Shown here in pieces: positions 1 to 9,382 of a stretch of 64,000 nucleotides of DNA (position 1 is the stretch's first letter; every line of letters starts with the position of its first letter). This stretch comes from Solibacillus isronensis (lineage in GTDB: Bacteria > Bacillota > Bacilli > Bacillales_A > Planococcaceae), in the NCBI RefSeq assembly GCF_023715405.1, contig NZ_JAMBOC010000004.1, forward strand, positions 124,001 through 188,000, given 5' to 3'. The position numbers and the translations under genes are program-made. The notes beneath the pieces were generated by a model. The model did not search any database, was not told the DNA's origin, and saw nothing but the letters and a program-made list of their open reading frames with translations.

Positions 1-504
1 TTCCCCTGTTTGAATTAAGCAACGTTCCATATCAACGATTGAGTGTGACTTCGTTTTATAGAAGCCTGCCACCATTTGTCCTGCTTCGTTTTGCGCGAAA
101 GGTATTTGTGATTTGTTGCGGTAATGCCAAGGCTCTTCCATCCCTTTTACCGGAAGGACAGGCGCATCGATTTTACCAAGACGCTTCATCACATTTGCAA
201 CCATATTTTGTTTCCATTTTAATTGTCCCTCATACGAAAGATGCTGTAATTGGCATCCCCCACATTGCGAGAAATAGACACATGGCGCTTCTACACGATC
301 AGGTGACTTTTCCAGTATATTTATAACTTTTGCAAAGCCATAATTTTTTAATGTTTTCATAACATGAATTTCGGCAGTTTCTCCAGGAAGTGCCCCTTGT
401 ATAAATAATGGATAGCCATCAATTTTCGCGACGCCATTGCCATCATGTGTTAAATCTTCTATATAAACTGTTTGACGATCATTTTTTTTAATTGGTGCAG
501 ACAT
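1..504 (-). CDS. rlmCD: 23S rRNA (uracil-5-)-methyltransferase, RlmCD/RumA family (3' part missing)
   Basis: This is the N-terminal 168 codons of a class I SAM-dependent RNA methyltransferase; the rest runs off the left edge. An N-terminal TRAM domain (about residues 8-62) is followed by the iron-sulfur ligand motif CVYFSQCGGC (about 74-83), as in RlmD and B. subtilis RlmCD (YefA). The family methylates 23S rRNA uridines to m5U. I chose the ATG at 504 because GAGGAAG lies about 8 bases upstream; an in-frame ATG at 510 sits too close to it. Its place beyond dagK matches the B. subtilis dgkB-yefA order. The catalytic domain is not visible, so the exact target uridines cannot be judged. Confidence 0.85.
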   Translation of the reverse strand, partial: MSAPIKKNDRQTVYIEDLTHDGNGVAKIDGYPLFIQGALPGETAEIHVMKTLKNYGFAKVINILEKSPDRVEAPCVYFSQCGGCQLQHLSYEGQLKWKQNMVANVMKRLGKIDAPVLPVKGMEEPWHYRNKSQIPFAQNEAGQMVAGFYKTKSHSIVDMERCLIQTGE

Positions 505-694
505 GTTCATTTCTTCCTCTCATTTCAATCACTTTATTGTACCACGCTCCATATATTTTGCACTTATTATACTTTCTACTAACATTCTGACTAATCCCAA
601 TTATTACTTTTGTTCTAGTATTCAGTAAGTATTACCTATATAATTTACCTTATAGCTCTAATAATTCTATTAATTTCAAGGAGAAGAAAAAAAC

Positions 695-2380
695 ATGTCA
701 GTTCGCAAAAAACTTAATATAGGCTTTATTTTAATCGGGATGATTCTTCTGCTTTCAATCGGATTTGCAACCGTTCAGTTTTTCCGTATTGGTGATGAAG
801 TTTCCAAAGCCGTTGATGTACAGATGGCACAGGTTACTCGTATTAATGATATTCAGCAGCACATATTATCCCAAGGGATTTATGCACGTGCCTATGCAGT
901 AGACCCTTCTCAAAATAACTTGGATTCACTAAACAGCCATACAACAAGCCTCGTTCAATTAATTGAAGAGGTACAAGGTGAGAATATTTTAGCAGAAGCG
1001 ACACCGGTTATTACTAACTTAAAGGATCAGTCGGAAATAATCGCTGGGCAAATTGATAAGGTCATTTCATCTGTACAGTCACGTGATATTTCATCCGCTC
1101 TTTCAATGGTGAACGGCGATTATACATATACGAGCGTATTCACGAGCGAACTTGCGGAGAAAGTGGAACAAATCGAAAACAAAGAGCTTGATAAAGTGGT
1201 AAACAATACGAAAGACATGATCTCACTTTCTACGATTTTGTCGATTATTTTCATTATTATTACGCTTATTGTCATCGGCTTTTATATGGTGTATACGAAA
1301 TATGGCATTACACAGCGTCTCCAATCCATTACAAATGATCTGGAACAAATTGCAGATGGAAATATTAAAGTTTTACATAAACCGGTTCACACAAAAGATG
1401 AATTCGGTATGCTGTCGAATGCGTTCATTTCATTGCAGCGTAATTTTGAGGACTTATTAATAAGCATTCAGCAAAATGCAAATCAGCTTAGCTCTTCGGC
1501 GGATGCACTTATGAAAAACAGCGGGACGATTTCTTCGGAAACAGCCCATATTAAAGAACTGATCGAGCATACTGCACAGACAGCCGCAACGATGACAATT
1601 GGTGCAAATGAAAGTGCGCTTGCTGTAGATGAAACTGCACAGGGAATTAACTCGATCGCACGGGCAACACAGGACCTGCATAGTAGTGCGGTGACATTGA
1701 CACAGTTTGCCAATGATGGGGTAAAGATTATTGATGAAGCGATGCAGCAAATGGAAACAGTACATGCATCGACTCAATCGATTTCCAACCTATCCAGTGT
1801 CTTAATCGAACAGTCGGGACAAATCAGTACAATAACAAAAGCTATTACTGATATCGCGGATCAGACAAATCTGCTTGCCTTAAATGCTGCCATTGAAGCT
1901 GCCAGGGCTGGTGAACATGGGAAAGGCTTTGCTGTTGTTGCAGATGAAGTCCGCAAACTCGCGGAGCAATCCAAAAAGTCGGCAAATGAAATTGTACATT
2001 TAACTGAAACGATTCAGCACAATTCCCAAAATGTTGGCGAAGCGGTGGAAAGCAGTCTCAAACGTGCAAATGATGGTGTCGTTATTATCGATCGTGCCGG
2101 TCAGTCGTTTCATACGATTACCGATAGTATTTACAATATAACGGAGCGTGTAGAACATATCTCTGCTACATCACAGCAAATTTCAGCAAGCTCTGAAGAA
2201 GTTGCCGCTTCCGTCATCGAAATTTCGCTAGGTACAGAAAAAACGATGACGGACGTAGAGCAAGTAGCCAATGCAACTCAACTTCAAACTGAAATTGTCG
2301 TTGAAATGGAAGAGCTGTCTAAGCGACTAGCTAATCAGGCCAAACAGCTCCAACAAAGTATGGAGAAGTTTACATTGTAG
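695..2380 (+). CDS. Methyl-accepting chemotaxis protein
   Basis: A 561-residue transmembrane chemoreceptor. A membrane segment at about 9-29 and a second at about 177-198 flank an extracellular four-helix-bundle-like sensor of about 145 residues. A HAMP linker follows (about 200-255), then a long cytoplasmic signalling coiled coil. The highly conserved CheA/CheW-binding tip is visible around residues 384-428 ([19 protein letters not shown], then [16 protein letters not shown]). The start ATG follows AAGGAGAAG at 8-base spacing. It is a single-gene unit ended by its own hairpin terminator. It would report an unknown ligand to the flagellar machinery; the sensor sequence does not reveal the ligand. 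It lies between rlmCD and dagK, which are adjacent in B. subtilis, so it is probably a lineage-specific insertion. Confidence 0.93.
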   Translation: MSVRKKLNIGFILIGMILLLSIGFATVQFFRIGDEVSKAVDVQMAQVTRINDIQQHILSQGIYARAYAVDPSQNNLDSLNSHTTSLVQLIEEVQGENILAEATPVITNLKDQSEIIAGQIDKVISSVQSRDISSALSMVNGDYTYTSVFTSELAEKVEQIENKELDKVVNNTKDMISLSTILSIIFIIITLIVIGFYMVYTKYGITQRLQSITNDLEQIADGNIKVLHKPVHTKDEFGMLSNAFISLQRNFEDLLISIQQNANQLSSSADALMKNSGTISSETAHIKELIEHTAQTAATMTIGANESALAVDETAQGINSIARATQDLHSSAVTLTQFANDGVKIIDEAMQQMETVHASTQSISNLSSVLIEQSGQISTITKAITDIADQTNLLALNAAIEAARAGEHGKGFAVVADEVRKLAEQSKKSANEIVHLTETIQHNSQNVGEAVESSLKRANDGVVIIDRAGQSFHTITDSIYNITERVEHISATSQQISASSEEVAASVIEISLGTEKTMTDVEQVANATQLQTEIVVEMEELSKRLANQAKQLQQSMEKFTL

Positions 2381-2399
2381 AATAAATTGATTTAAATTA

Positions 2400-2442
2400 C
2401 CTTCACTTTAACGGTTTTCACTTGTTGAAGTGGAGGTTTTTT
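2400..2442 (+). terminator. Intrinsic terminator of the chemoreceptor gene
   Basis: CCTTCACTT (2400-2408) pairs with AAGTGGAGG (2428-2436) with one wobble pair, and six T follow. It sits 20 bases after the chemoreceptor stop codon. Confidence 0.8.
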
Positions 2443-2457
2443 AGAAGTTTCTCATTG

Positions 2458-2620
2458 TTTATTAGAACAACTTTTCGTTTATTAGAAAAGTTGAGGGATG
2501 CTTTCTACAGGGGGTTAGAGTGCTCTTTCTTATGAGAAGGTACGGATTTTAGAACAATGGTGTACTTTATTAGAAGATGTTAAAAGGCTATTAGAACATT
2601 CTTTGGGTTTATTTGAACAT
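2458..2620. repeat. Degenerate array of TTTATTAGAA-type short repeats
   Basis: The convergent intergenic stretch contains exact TTTATTAGAA at 2458, 2478 and 2566. Decayed versions are at 2546 (ATTTTAGAAC), 2588 (CTATTAGAAC) and 2608 (TTTATTTGAAC). Spacing is about 20-22 bases where consecutive. No reading frame or stable single fold explains them. Function is unknown. Confidence 0.6.
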
Positions 2621-2633
2621 CTCAGCCCGAACT

Positions 2634-2670
2634 AAAAAACTCACAAGGGCATTCCACTACCCTTGCAAGT
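2634..2670 (-). terminator. Intrinsic terminator of dagK
   Basis: On the minus strand ACTTGCAAGGG pairs with CCCTTGTGAGT (11 pairs including two wobbles), followed by six T. It lies directly after the dagK stop codon. Confidence 0.85.
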
Positions 2671-2675
2671 TTTAG

Positions 2676-3602
2676 TTAAATTACTTCTTCATCTGTTTCA
2701 ATTTCACGAATTTTATCGATTGGCACGAATACTTCAATATGCCGTTTTAAATTTTGGAAAACAGCTGGTGCATCCCCGCCATATTCCCCGTCCAGATTTA
2801 AATGCACTTCCTGATCAGATGATACGACAACACGGCTAGCTTTTCGGTAAATGAGACGCTCGTCGGATAAATGCTCGCCACGTAATGCGAGTGAAGCAAT
2901 ACGTATGAAATCAGCAATATTGCATTCCTTTAAGATCATAACTGTAAACAGTCCGTCATTAATCGATGCATCGGGTGCTATTTTTTCGAAACCGCCTACT
3001 GAATTTGTTAAGCCACATAAAAACATCATCGCTTTTCCATCAAACTCTTCATCATCCATCTGGATTTTCATATGAGTTGCTTTAATAGAAGGAATCATTT
3101 CAATTGCCTTCAAATAATACGCCATTTGTCCAAGTACCGTTTTCATTCTGCTCGGTACTTCGTATGTCAGCTCGGTAATTCGCCCGCCTGCAGCAATGTT
3201 AATGAAATAGCGGTCGTCATTCAAAATACCGACATCGACAGGTATTGTATCGCCTGCAAGAATGATGTTTAGTGCTTCTTCAACATTTCGGGGAATACGA
3301 ACAGCCCGTGCAAAGTCATTTGTCGTCCCCATTGGAATTAAACCAAGCTTTGGCCGTTTTTCGCATTGACTAACACCTGCCACTACTTCATTTAACGTAC
3401 CGTCTCCACCTACTGCAATTACAACATCAAATTCTCGTCTTACAGCTTCAATTGCAGCTTTTGTTGCATCACCTTCACCAGTCGTTGCATGGCATGAAGT
3501 TTCATATCCGGCTATTTCGAGTTTCTCCAATACTTCCGGAAGATGTCTCTTAAATACTTCACGACCCGAAGTTGGGTTATATATAATTCTCGCTCTTTTC
3601 AT
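2676..3602 (-). CDS. dagK: Diacylglycerol/lipid kinase, DgkB (YerQ) type
   Basis: A 308-residue soluble lipid kinase of the DAGK catalytic family. The nucleotide-binding signature GGDGTLNEV is at about 65-73, with GTTNDFARA at about 92-100. B. subtilis DgkB phosphorylates diacylglycerol to phosphatidic acid, recycling lipid released during lipoteichoic acid synthesis. The ATG at 3602 gives the family's normal N-terminus (MKRARIIYNPTSGRE) and has AGGATGAG upstream. A TTG 14 codons earlier is possible but gives an atypical extension. The gene has its own terminator. In B. subtilis it follows the gatCAB region; here it is separated from gatB by about 34 kb. Confidence 0.93.
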   Translation of the reverse strand: MKRARIIYNPTSGREVFKRHLPEVLEKLEIAGYETSCHATTGEGDATKAAIEAVRREFDVVIAVGGDGTLNEVVAGVSQCEKRPKLGLIPMGTTNDFARAVRIPRNVEEALNIILAGDTIPVDVGILNDDRYFINIAAGGRITELTYEVPSRMKTVLGQMAYYLKAIEMIPSIKATHMKIQMDDEEFDGKAMMFLCGLTNSVGGFEKIAPDASINDGLFTVMILKECNIADFIRIASLALRGEHLSDERLIYRKASRVVVSSDQEVHLNLDGEYGGDAPAVFQNLKRHIEVFVPIDKIREIETDEEVI

Positions 3603-3717
3603 ATTGATCTCATCCTGATTAATTATATTTTTCATCCTGTCCAAAGTATACTGCTGTCTGTTTTAGAAAAGCAACAATAGTACCCAGGATATTCTCTTCA
3701 ATAATACGCATTAAATA

Positions 3718-3752
3718 GAAAAAAGTTCCTACTATATTATATAGTAAGAACT
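3718..3752 (-). terminator. Terminator after the thioredoxin-like gene
   Basis: AGTTC-TTACTATAT pairs with ATATAGTA-GGAACT on the minus strand, followed by about six T. It ends the transcript of the gene at 3778-4335. Confidence 0.75.
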
Positions 3753-3777
3753 CGTAAAAATAACAGGTTAAGTAAAA

Positions 3778-4335
3778 TTAAATAGCTGCACTTACTTTAT
3801 TTTTAAAATCTTCATATACGTAGATCCACAGCTTTGAATCATTTACATATTGTCCGCGCATATTTTCGTATACCGCTTTTTGTGCTTCTTCAAATGACGG
3901 ATCTTCTTTATCCGGTAAAGTCGAACGTAAATCAGTTACAAGCTGCTGTAATTGTGGTGCACGTGGTCCCCATGCAGTAATTACTTCCCCGGCTTCATTT
4001 AAAATTAAATACATTGGAATAGCTCGTCCGCCATTTGTTAAATAACGGTCGATCAAATCTGTATCCGCATCACGTAAGGCCGTACGAATTTCCACACCTG
4101 CCGCTTCTGCTACTTTACGGATGATTGGATTGTTAATCATCGCATCACCGCACCAGTCTTCCGTAATCGCTAAAATATGGACATTAGCATTTTTCAGCTT
4201 TTCAATAAAAGCTGTATCTTCCGGAAGTTCAAAGCTCTCATAAATCGCAAAGCTTTGTTCTTTCAGTTGAGACATTGCATCCATATATTCCTTCATTGAT
4301 TTGCTCTCTTCAAAATATTGTTGTTCTGTTTTCAT
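3778..4335 (-). CDS. Thioredoxin-fold protein (Thioredoxin_9-like)
   Basis: A 185-residue cytosolic protein with a thioredoxin-like core. The motif EDWCGDAM (about residue 60) stands where thioredoxins have WCGPC, so only one active-site cysteine is present. A cis-proline-type segment, RAIPMYLIL, follows in the expected place. No signal peptide is visible. I took the ATG at 4335 because AAAGGTGG lies 8 bases upstream; an ATG six codons earlier precedes this ribosome site. The one-cysteine site suggests a monothiol or redox-sensing role, not classical disulfide reduction; the substrate is unknown. The gene is monocistronic with its own terminator and is divergent from the opp operon. Confidence 0.75.
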   Translation of the reverse strand: MKTEQQYFEESKSMKEYMDAMSQLKEQSFAIYESFELPEDTAFIEKLKNANVHILAITEDWCGDAMINNPIIRKVAEAAGVEIRTALRDADTDLIDRYLTNGGRAIPMYLILNEAGEVITAWGPRAPQLQQLVTDLRSTLPDKEDPSFEEAQKAVYENMRGQYVNDSKLWIYVYEDFKNKVSAAI

Positions 4336-4689
4336 ATATATACCACCTTTCATTTCTCTCTTCTATTTTGCACGTTTTAAAGAAAAAAAGAAAGTTTTAT
4401 GTGTCAAAATTGTTACACAATAATACAATTCAAAATTTTCAAAACAAATTGCATAAGATAGCAGATTTTTGTTATTTTCGAGAATATTAAAGCGACTAAT
4501 TCTTTTGCTCAAATAACGTTACATTATTGTGAAATAATTAAAAATATTCTTAATAGTCTTACTTATTAGTATCTATAAAAAATTTTTAATATAGTATATA
4601 TTTCTTATAAATATTCTGATATATTAAAATAACACATCAAAAAATTATCAGAAAATTTAATTTACATGATTTTCTAGGAGGGGTTATTT
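4336..4689. other. Divergent control region between thioredoxin-like gene and oppA
   Basis: An AT-rich stretch of 354 bases without a credible gene. It must carry both divergent promoters, but there are too many TATA-like hexamers to pick one with confidence. The only clear element is the CodY-type box near its right end. Confidence 0.6.
4643..4657 (+). promoter_or_regulatory. Candidate CodY box upstream of oppA
   Basis: AATTATCAGAAAATT matches 14 of 15 positions of the known CodY consensus AATTTTCWGAAAATT. It ends 32 bases before the oppA ATG. CodY represses peptide transporters in B. subtilis when branched-chain amino acids and GTP are plentiful, so the location makes sense. Binding here is an inference. 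Confidence 0.65.
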
Positions 4690-6309
4690 ATGAAACGCAA
4701 TAAAAAGGTCGCATTGACTGCTACAGCACTTTCATTATCTGCATTACTTGCAGCTTGTGGTGGTGGAGAAGAAACAAAATCTACATCATCTGGAGATGGT
4801 GAAAAAGAATTAGATTTACTAATCACTTCGGAGCCGCCTTCATTACATCCACAATTGGCTTCAGATACAACTTCTGGTGCAATTTTAGAAAGCACATTCG
4901 AAGGGTTAACAACAATGGTTGATGGCGAGCCAGTTCTTGCTGCTGCTGAAGATTATAAACTATCTGATGATCTTTTAACTTACACTTTCACTTTACGTGA
5001 CGCAAAATGGTCAAATGGTGAAAAAGTAACTGCTGAAGATTTTGCATACGCTTGGAAATGGGCATTAAACCCGGAAAATGCGTCTGAATATTCTACAATC
5101 CTTTATCCTATTAAAGGAGCAGAGGCATACAACAACGGTAAAGGTACTGCTGAAGATGTTGCAATTAACGTAATCGATGAAAAAACATTAGAAGTAACGT
5201 TAAACGCTCCAACTCCATATTTCTTGGAATTAACAGCATTCAAAACGTTCTATCCAATTCATAAAGCAACAGCTGAAGCGGATCCAAAATGGTACACAGA
5301 AGCAGATACATATGTATCTAACGGTGCATTCAACTTAACTACTTGGAACCATTCAGGCGATATCGTTTTAGAGAAAAGTGATACTTACTGGGATACTAAA
5401 AATGTAGATATCGATACAGTAAACATTGCAATGGTTGAGTCTGAAACAACTCAAATGACAATGTTTGATGCTGGCGAAGTTGATTTCCTAGGAGCTCCTT
5501 ACGGAACAATCTCTCTTGATGCAATCGACCGCTTAAAATCAGAAGATAAATTAAACGTTTCTGATATGTCATCTATTTACTGGTACAAGTTCAATACAGA
5601 AGATCCAGTAATGCAAAACGAAAACATTCGTAAAGCATTAGCATTGGCAATCGACCGTGAAGGCTTAATCAGTAATGTAGTAAAAGGTGAACAAGAACCT
5701 GCATTAGGTATCGTGCCAAACTCTGTAGAAGGCTTCGGCGATGATGAAGGATACTTCAAAGATGCTGATTTCGAAGAAGCGAAGAAATATTTAGAGGCTG
5801 GTCTGAAAGAATTAGGCTTAGCTAGCGCTAAAGATTTAGAAGTAAAAGTTTCATACAACACTTCTGAAGCTCACTCTGCAATCGCACAATTCATTCAACA
5901 AGGATGGTCATCGAATTTAGGTATTACTGTTAAACTTGATAACTCTGAGTGGCAAGTATACTTAGATAAAATCGGTAATGGCGATTACCAAATTGGTCGA
6001 CTTGGTTGGGGCGCTGACTACAACGATGCGTATACATTCCTAGAAATGTATAACTCTGCTGAAAACGGCAATAACCAAACTGGCTGGTCGAACGAAGAGT
6101 ACACTGCATTATTAAATGAGTCAATTACTGAAACAGATCCGGCAAAACGTACGGAAAAATTATTGGCTGCTGAAGCAGTAATTATGGAAGAAATGCCAGT
6201 AGCACCAATTTACTACAACACTAACTTAAACGTTGTATCTGATGAAGTAGAAAATATGGCTCCAGATGCTTTAGGTAACATTAACCTTAAATACGTTAAA
6301 GTGAAGTAA
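4690..6309 (+). CDS. oppA: Oligopeptide ABC transporter, substrate-binding lipoprotein
   Basis: A 539-residue solute-binding protein of family 5 (SBP_bac_5). A lipoprotein signal peptide with lipobox LLAAC predicts lipid attachment at Cys23, followed by a Gly/Ser/Glu-rich linker. The mature part begins ELDLLITSEPPSLHPQLASD, typical of OppA/DppE proteins. It captures peptides outside the membrane and hands them to OppBC. TAGGAGGGG lies 7 bases before the ATG. It is the first gene of oppABCDF and is separated from oppB by a strong hairpin, an arrangement that usually keeps the binding protein in excess. The CodY box just upstream suggests nutrient repression. Peptide length preference cannot be read from the sequence. 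Confidence 0.93.
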   Translation: MKRNKKVALTATALSLSALLAACGGGEETKSTSSGDGEKELDLLITSEPPSLHPQLASDTTSGAILESTFEGLTTMVDGEPVLAAAEDYKLSDDLLTYTFTLRDAKWSNGEKVTAEDFAYAWKWALNPENASEYSTILYPIKGAEAYNNGKGTAEDVAINVIDEKTLEVTLNAPTPYFLELTAFKTFYPIHKATAEADPKWYTEADTYVSNGAFNLTTWNHSGDIVLEKSDTYWDTKNVDIDTVNIAMVESETTQMTMFDAGEVDFLGAPYGTISLDAIDRLKSEDKLNVSDMSSIYWYKFNTEDPVMQNENIRKALALAIDREGLISNVVKGEQEPALGIVPNSVEGFGDDEGYFKDADFEEAKKYLEAGLKELGLASAKDLEVKVSYNTSEAHSAIAQFIQQGWSSNLGITVKLDNSEWQVYLDKIGNGDYQIGRLGWGADYNDAYTFLEMYNSAENGNNQTGWSNEEYTALLNESITETDPAKRTEKLLAAEAVIMEEMPVAPIYYNTNLNVVSDEVENMAPDALGNINLKYVKVK

Positions 6310-6371
6310 TTTTAACTAGTTAGTATTTACCCCTACGATGGTCGATATAATCTCAAAAAATCATCGTAAAT

Positions 6372-6409
6372 AGGGAGTGCCTCGAAATTATATTTCGGGC
6401 ACTCCCTTT
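6372..6409 (+). terminator. Intercistronic hairpin between oppA and oppB
   Basis: AGGGAGTGCC pairs perfectly with GGCACTCCCT, and an inner CGAAAT/ATTTCG extends the stem. Only a short T-tract (TTT, then C) follows. It probably works as a partial terminator or an mRNA 3'-end stabiliser that raises oppA above the downstream genes. Confidence 0.75.
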
Positions 6410-6457
6410 CACAGTTTTATCGAATTTTCAAAATAGTATAAAAAGGAGGTACGGACA

Positions 6458-7387
6458 TTGCTTAACTTTATTATTAAACGATTACTCTATATCGTACTTG
6501 CAATGTACTTAATTATTACAGCAACGTTCTTCTTAATGCAGCTTGCTCCCGGTAGCCCGTTTACAAGCGAACGTGAATTGCCACCTGCTATCGAAGAACA
6601 GTTAAACGCGAAATACGGGTTGGATAATCCTTGGTATATCCAATATAAAGACTATTTAGTAGACACGATGACCTTTGATTTTGGGGAGTCAATGAAATAC
6701 AAAGGCCGTTCCACAAATGACATTATCGCAGAAAGCTTCCCTGTATCCCTTGCTTTAGGTCTTCAGGCGATGGTTTTAGCTATTGGTCTTGGTGTTTTAC
6801 TCGGTGTTGTTTCTGCACTGTATCATAATCGCTTCGGAGATTATGCCGCGACAATCTTTGCAATTTTAGGGATTTCAGTTCCCTCATTCATTTTAGCCGG
6901 ACTATTACAGTATTACTTGGCATTTGAAGCTGGCTGGTTCCCGGTAAGTGGCTGGAAAGGATTCGCCTATACGATTTTACCTTCGTTGGCAATCGCTGTT
7001 ACCCATGCCGGATTTATCGCCAAACTTACTCGTTCTAGTATGTTGGAGCAAAACAATAGTGAGTATGTAAAGCTTGCTCGTGCAAAAGGTCTAGGAAAAT
7101 GGACAATCGTGTTCAAGCACTCTTTACGTAATGCATTATTGCCGGTTGTAACGTATTTAGGCCCACTATTTGCCGGTGTTATTACAGGTTCGTTCGTTAT
7201 TGAACAGATTTTTGCGGTGCCAGGACTTGGCCGCCATTTCGTAACAAGTATTACAAACCGTGACTATACGGTAATTATGGGTACGACTGTGTTCTATTCA
7301 TTAATTTTATTACTGGCTGTATTAATCGTAGACATTTTATACAGTGTCATCGATCCACGTATTAAATTGAAAGGAGCGAAAAAATAA
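6458..7387 (+). CDS. oppB: Oligopeptide ABC transporter permease OppB
   Basis: A 309-residue integral membrane protein with six predicted transmembrane segments, the first at about 9-29. The inner-membrane ABC signature EYVKLARAKGLGKWTIVFKH (about 198-217) is the EAA loop that contacts the ATPases. The start is TTG at 6458: AAAGGAGGT ends 7 bases upstream and no in-frame ATG lies nearby. Its stop codon shares one base with the oppC ATG (TAATG), so translation is probably coupled. Confidence 0.93.
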   Translation: MLNFIIKRLLYIVLAMYLIITATFFLMQLAPGSPFTSERELPPAIEEQLNAKYGLDNPWYIQYKDYLVDTMTFDFGESMKYKGRSTNDIIAESFPVSLALGLQAMVLAIGLGVLLGVVSALYHNRFGDYAATIFAILGISVPSFILAGLLQYYLAFEAGWFPVSGWKGFAYTILPSLAIAVTHAGFIAKLTRSSMLEQNNSEYVKLARAKGLGKWTIVFKHSLRNALLPVVTYLGPLFAGVITGSFVIEQIFAVPGLGRHFVTSITNRDYTVIMGTTVFYSLILLLAVLIVDILYSVIDPRIKLKGAKK

Positions 7388-8319
7388 TGGCTCAAAACGA
7401 ACAGCAAATACCAAAAGTATCAGCTGACATGTTCGATGTTGTCGGTCGTTCAGAAAATACAGATGCCCTTTCTAAAAAGCAAGTATCTTATTGGAAAGAA
7501 GTATTTTATCGCTTCTCTCATAACAAGTTAGCTGTAATCGGGTTAATCCTTCTTATTATAATTGCAGGATTTGCAATTTTTGCGCCCATGTTCTCTTCTT
7601 ATACATATGAACAGAATGTTGGGTTATACAATACGGCTCCTTCTGCAACACATTGGTTCGGTACGGATGACCTTGCGCGTGATATTTTCGTCCGTGCATG
7701 GGAAGGTGCCCGAATTTCATTATTCATCGGTATTACTGCCGCTGTAATTGACTTAATTATCGGTGTTTTGTGGGGAAGTATTGCAGGTTTGGCAGGTGGT
7801 CGTGTCGATAATATTATGATGCGTATCGCAGATGTATTGACTGCAATCCCTTATTTATTAGTAGTAATTATATTATTGGTAATCATGGAACCTGGTTTAA
7901 TTCCTATGATTATCGCCCTTTCCATTACAGGTTGGGTAAACATGGCACGAATTGTACGAAGTGAAGTACTGAAAATTAAAAATCAGGAGTACGTACTTGC
8001 TGCTCGTACATTAGGCGCAAATCAATGGCACATCATTAAACGTCACTTAATCCCAAATGCAATGGGTGCTATTTTAGTAACAATGACAATGACTATTCCA
8101 AGTGCAATTTTCACAGAGAGTTTCTTAAGCTACTTAGGTTTAGGAGTTCAGGCTCCTTTAGCCAGCTGGGGTACAATGGCCTCTGAAGGTTTCAAAGCAC
8201 TTCAATCTGCACCATGGCGATTATTGTTCCCTGCAGCTTTAATCTCGATTACAATTTTCGCATTTAACGCAGTTGGAGACGGCTTACGTGACGCACTTGA
8301 TCCGAAATTACGTAAATAA
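7387..8319 (+). CDS. oppC: Oligopeptide ABC transporter permease OppC
   Basis: A 310-residue membrane subunit that pairs with OppB. A cytoplasmic N-terminal tail of about 45 residues is followed by transmembrane segment 1 at about 48-68, then the periplasm-facing segment with HWFGTDDLARDIFVRAWEGA typical of OppC/DppC. The EAA loop (EYVLAARTLGANQWHIIKRH) is near residues 201-220. The ATG overlaps the oppB stop codon by one base. There is no sign of truncation. Confidence 0.93.
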   Translation: MAQNEQQIPKVSADMFDVVGRSENTDALSKKQVSYWKEVFYRFSHNKLAVIGLILLIIIAGFAIFAPMFSSYTYEQNVGLYNTAPSATHWFGTDDLARDIFVRAWEGARISLFIGITAAVIDLIIGVLWGSIAGLAGGRVDNIMMRIADVLTAIPYLLVVIILLVIMEPGLIPMIIALSITGWVNMARIVRSEVLKIKNQEYVLAARTLGANQWHIIKRHLIPNAMGAILVTMTMTIPSAIFTESFLSYLGLGVQAPLASWGTMASEGFKALQSAPWRLLFPAALISITIFAFNAVGDGLRDALDPKLRK

Positions 8320-8333
8320 GGAGAGTGTACGCA

Positions 8334-9380
8334 ATGAAGAAAAAAGTATTAGAAGTAAACGACTTACGTATTAATTTCAAAACGTACGCTGGTGTCGTAC
8401 AAGCCGTACGCGGAGTAAGCTTTGAATTATACGAAGGCGAAACATTAGCAATCGTTGGTGAATCCGGTTCAGGAAAATCAGTAACGAGTAATGCATTGAT
8501 GAAGTTAATTCCACAACCACCTGGTATTTATGCCGGTGGTGAAATCAACTTCAATGGTCGCAATATTATCCCTTTATCGGAAAAAGAAATGATGCAAGTT
8601 CGCGGAAATGATATTTCAATGATTTTCCAAGACCCCATGACTGCATTAAACCCAACAATGCGTATCGGGTCGCAAATTACCGAAGTGCTTTTAAAGCATA
8701 ATAAAGTTAAAAATAAGGATGAAGCAAAAAAACGTGCGGTTGAGTTACTTGATCAAGTAGGTATCCCTTTCCCTGAAAAACGTTATAAGTCTTACCCTCA
8801 TGAACTATCAGGCGGAATGCGTCAACGTGTTGTCATCGCCATCGCACTTGCAGCCGATCCGAAGCTTTTAATTGCCGACGAGCCAACAACTGCGCTTGAT
8901 GTAACAATTCAGGCCCAAATTTTAGAGCTGATGAAAGAACTTCAAAAGAAATCAAATACGTCAATTATTTTCATTACACATGATTTAGGTGTTGTAGCAA
9001 ATGTTGCGGACCGTGTTGCGGTAATGTATGCAGGTCAAATCGTTGAGTATGGTACTGTGGAAGATATTTTCTACAATCCGCAGCACCCGTATACTTGGGG
9101 ACTTCTTGGCTCTATGCCGGACTTAAACAACTCTACTGATGAGTTGTTGATGGCGATTCCGGGTTCACCGCCAAACTTGATCGATCCACCTAAAGGCGAT
9201 GCATTTGCCCCTCGTAATGAGTTTGCAATGAAAATCGATTTTGAAATGGAACCGCCAATGTTTAAAGTATCGGATACACACTACGCAAAAACTTGGCTAC
9301 TGCATCCTGATGCACCAAAAATGCCTGTTCCTGATGCGGTAGCACGCCGTATTAAAGGCTATCAACAGGAGGGCATGTAA
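8334..9380 (+). CDS. oppD: Oligopeptide ABC transporter ATPase OppD
   Basis: A 348-residue ATP-binding subunit. Walker A GESGSGKS is at 42-49, followed by the Q-loop region [12 protein letters not shown], the ABC signature LSGGMRQR and Walker [15 protein letters not shown]-terminal oligopeptide/dipeptide transporter extension carries no obvious cysteine cluster. The ATG at 8334 was chosen because AAGGAGAG lies 8 bases before it; the GTG three codons earlier overlaps that site. It acts with OppF as the heterodimeric motor on the cytoplasmic face. Confidence 0.93.
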   Translation: MKKKVLEVNDLRINFKTYAGVVQAVRGVSFELYEGETLAIVGESGSGKSVTSNALMKLIPQPPGIYAGGEINFNGRNIIPLSEKEMMQVRGNDISMIFQDPMTALNPTMRIGSQITEVLLKHNKVKNKDEAKKRAVELLDQVGIPFPEKRYKSYPHELSGGMRQRVVIAIALAADPKLLIADEPTTALDVTIQAQILELMKELQKKSNTSIIFITHDLGVVANVADRVAVMYAGQIVEYGTVEDIFYNPQHPYTWGLLGSMPDLNNSTDELLMAIPGSPPNLIDPPKGDAFAPRNEFAMKIDFEMEPPMFKVSDTHYAKTWLLHPDAPKMPVPDAVARRIKGYQQEGM

Positions 9381-9382
9381 TT

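Noticed and set aside
39..326. A 95-codon plus-strand open frame at the left edge
   Set aside because: It lies antisense to the clear rlmCD coding sequence and has no ribosome site.
4430..4445. A second CodY-like box upstream of oppA
   Set aside because: It matches only about 11 of 15 positions, which is expected by chance in AT-rich DNA.
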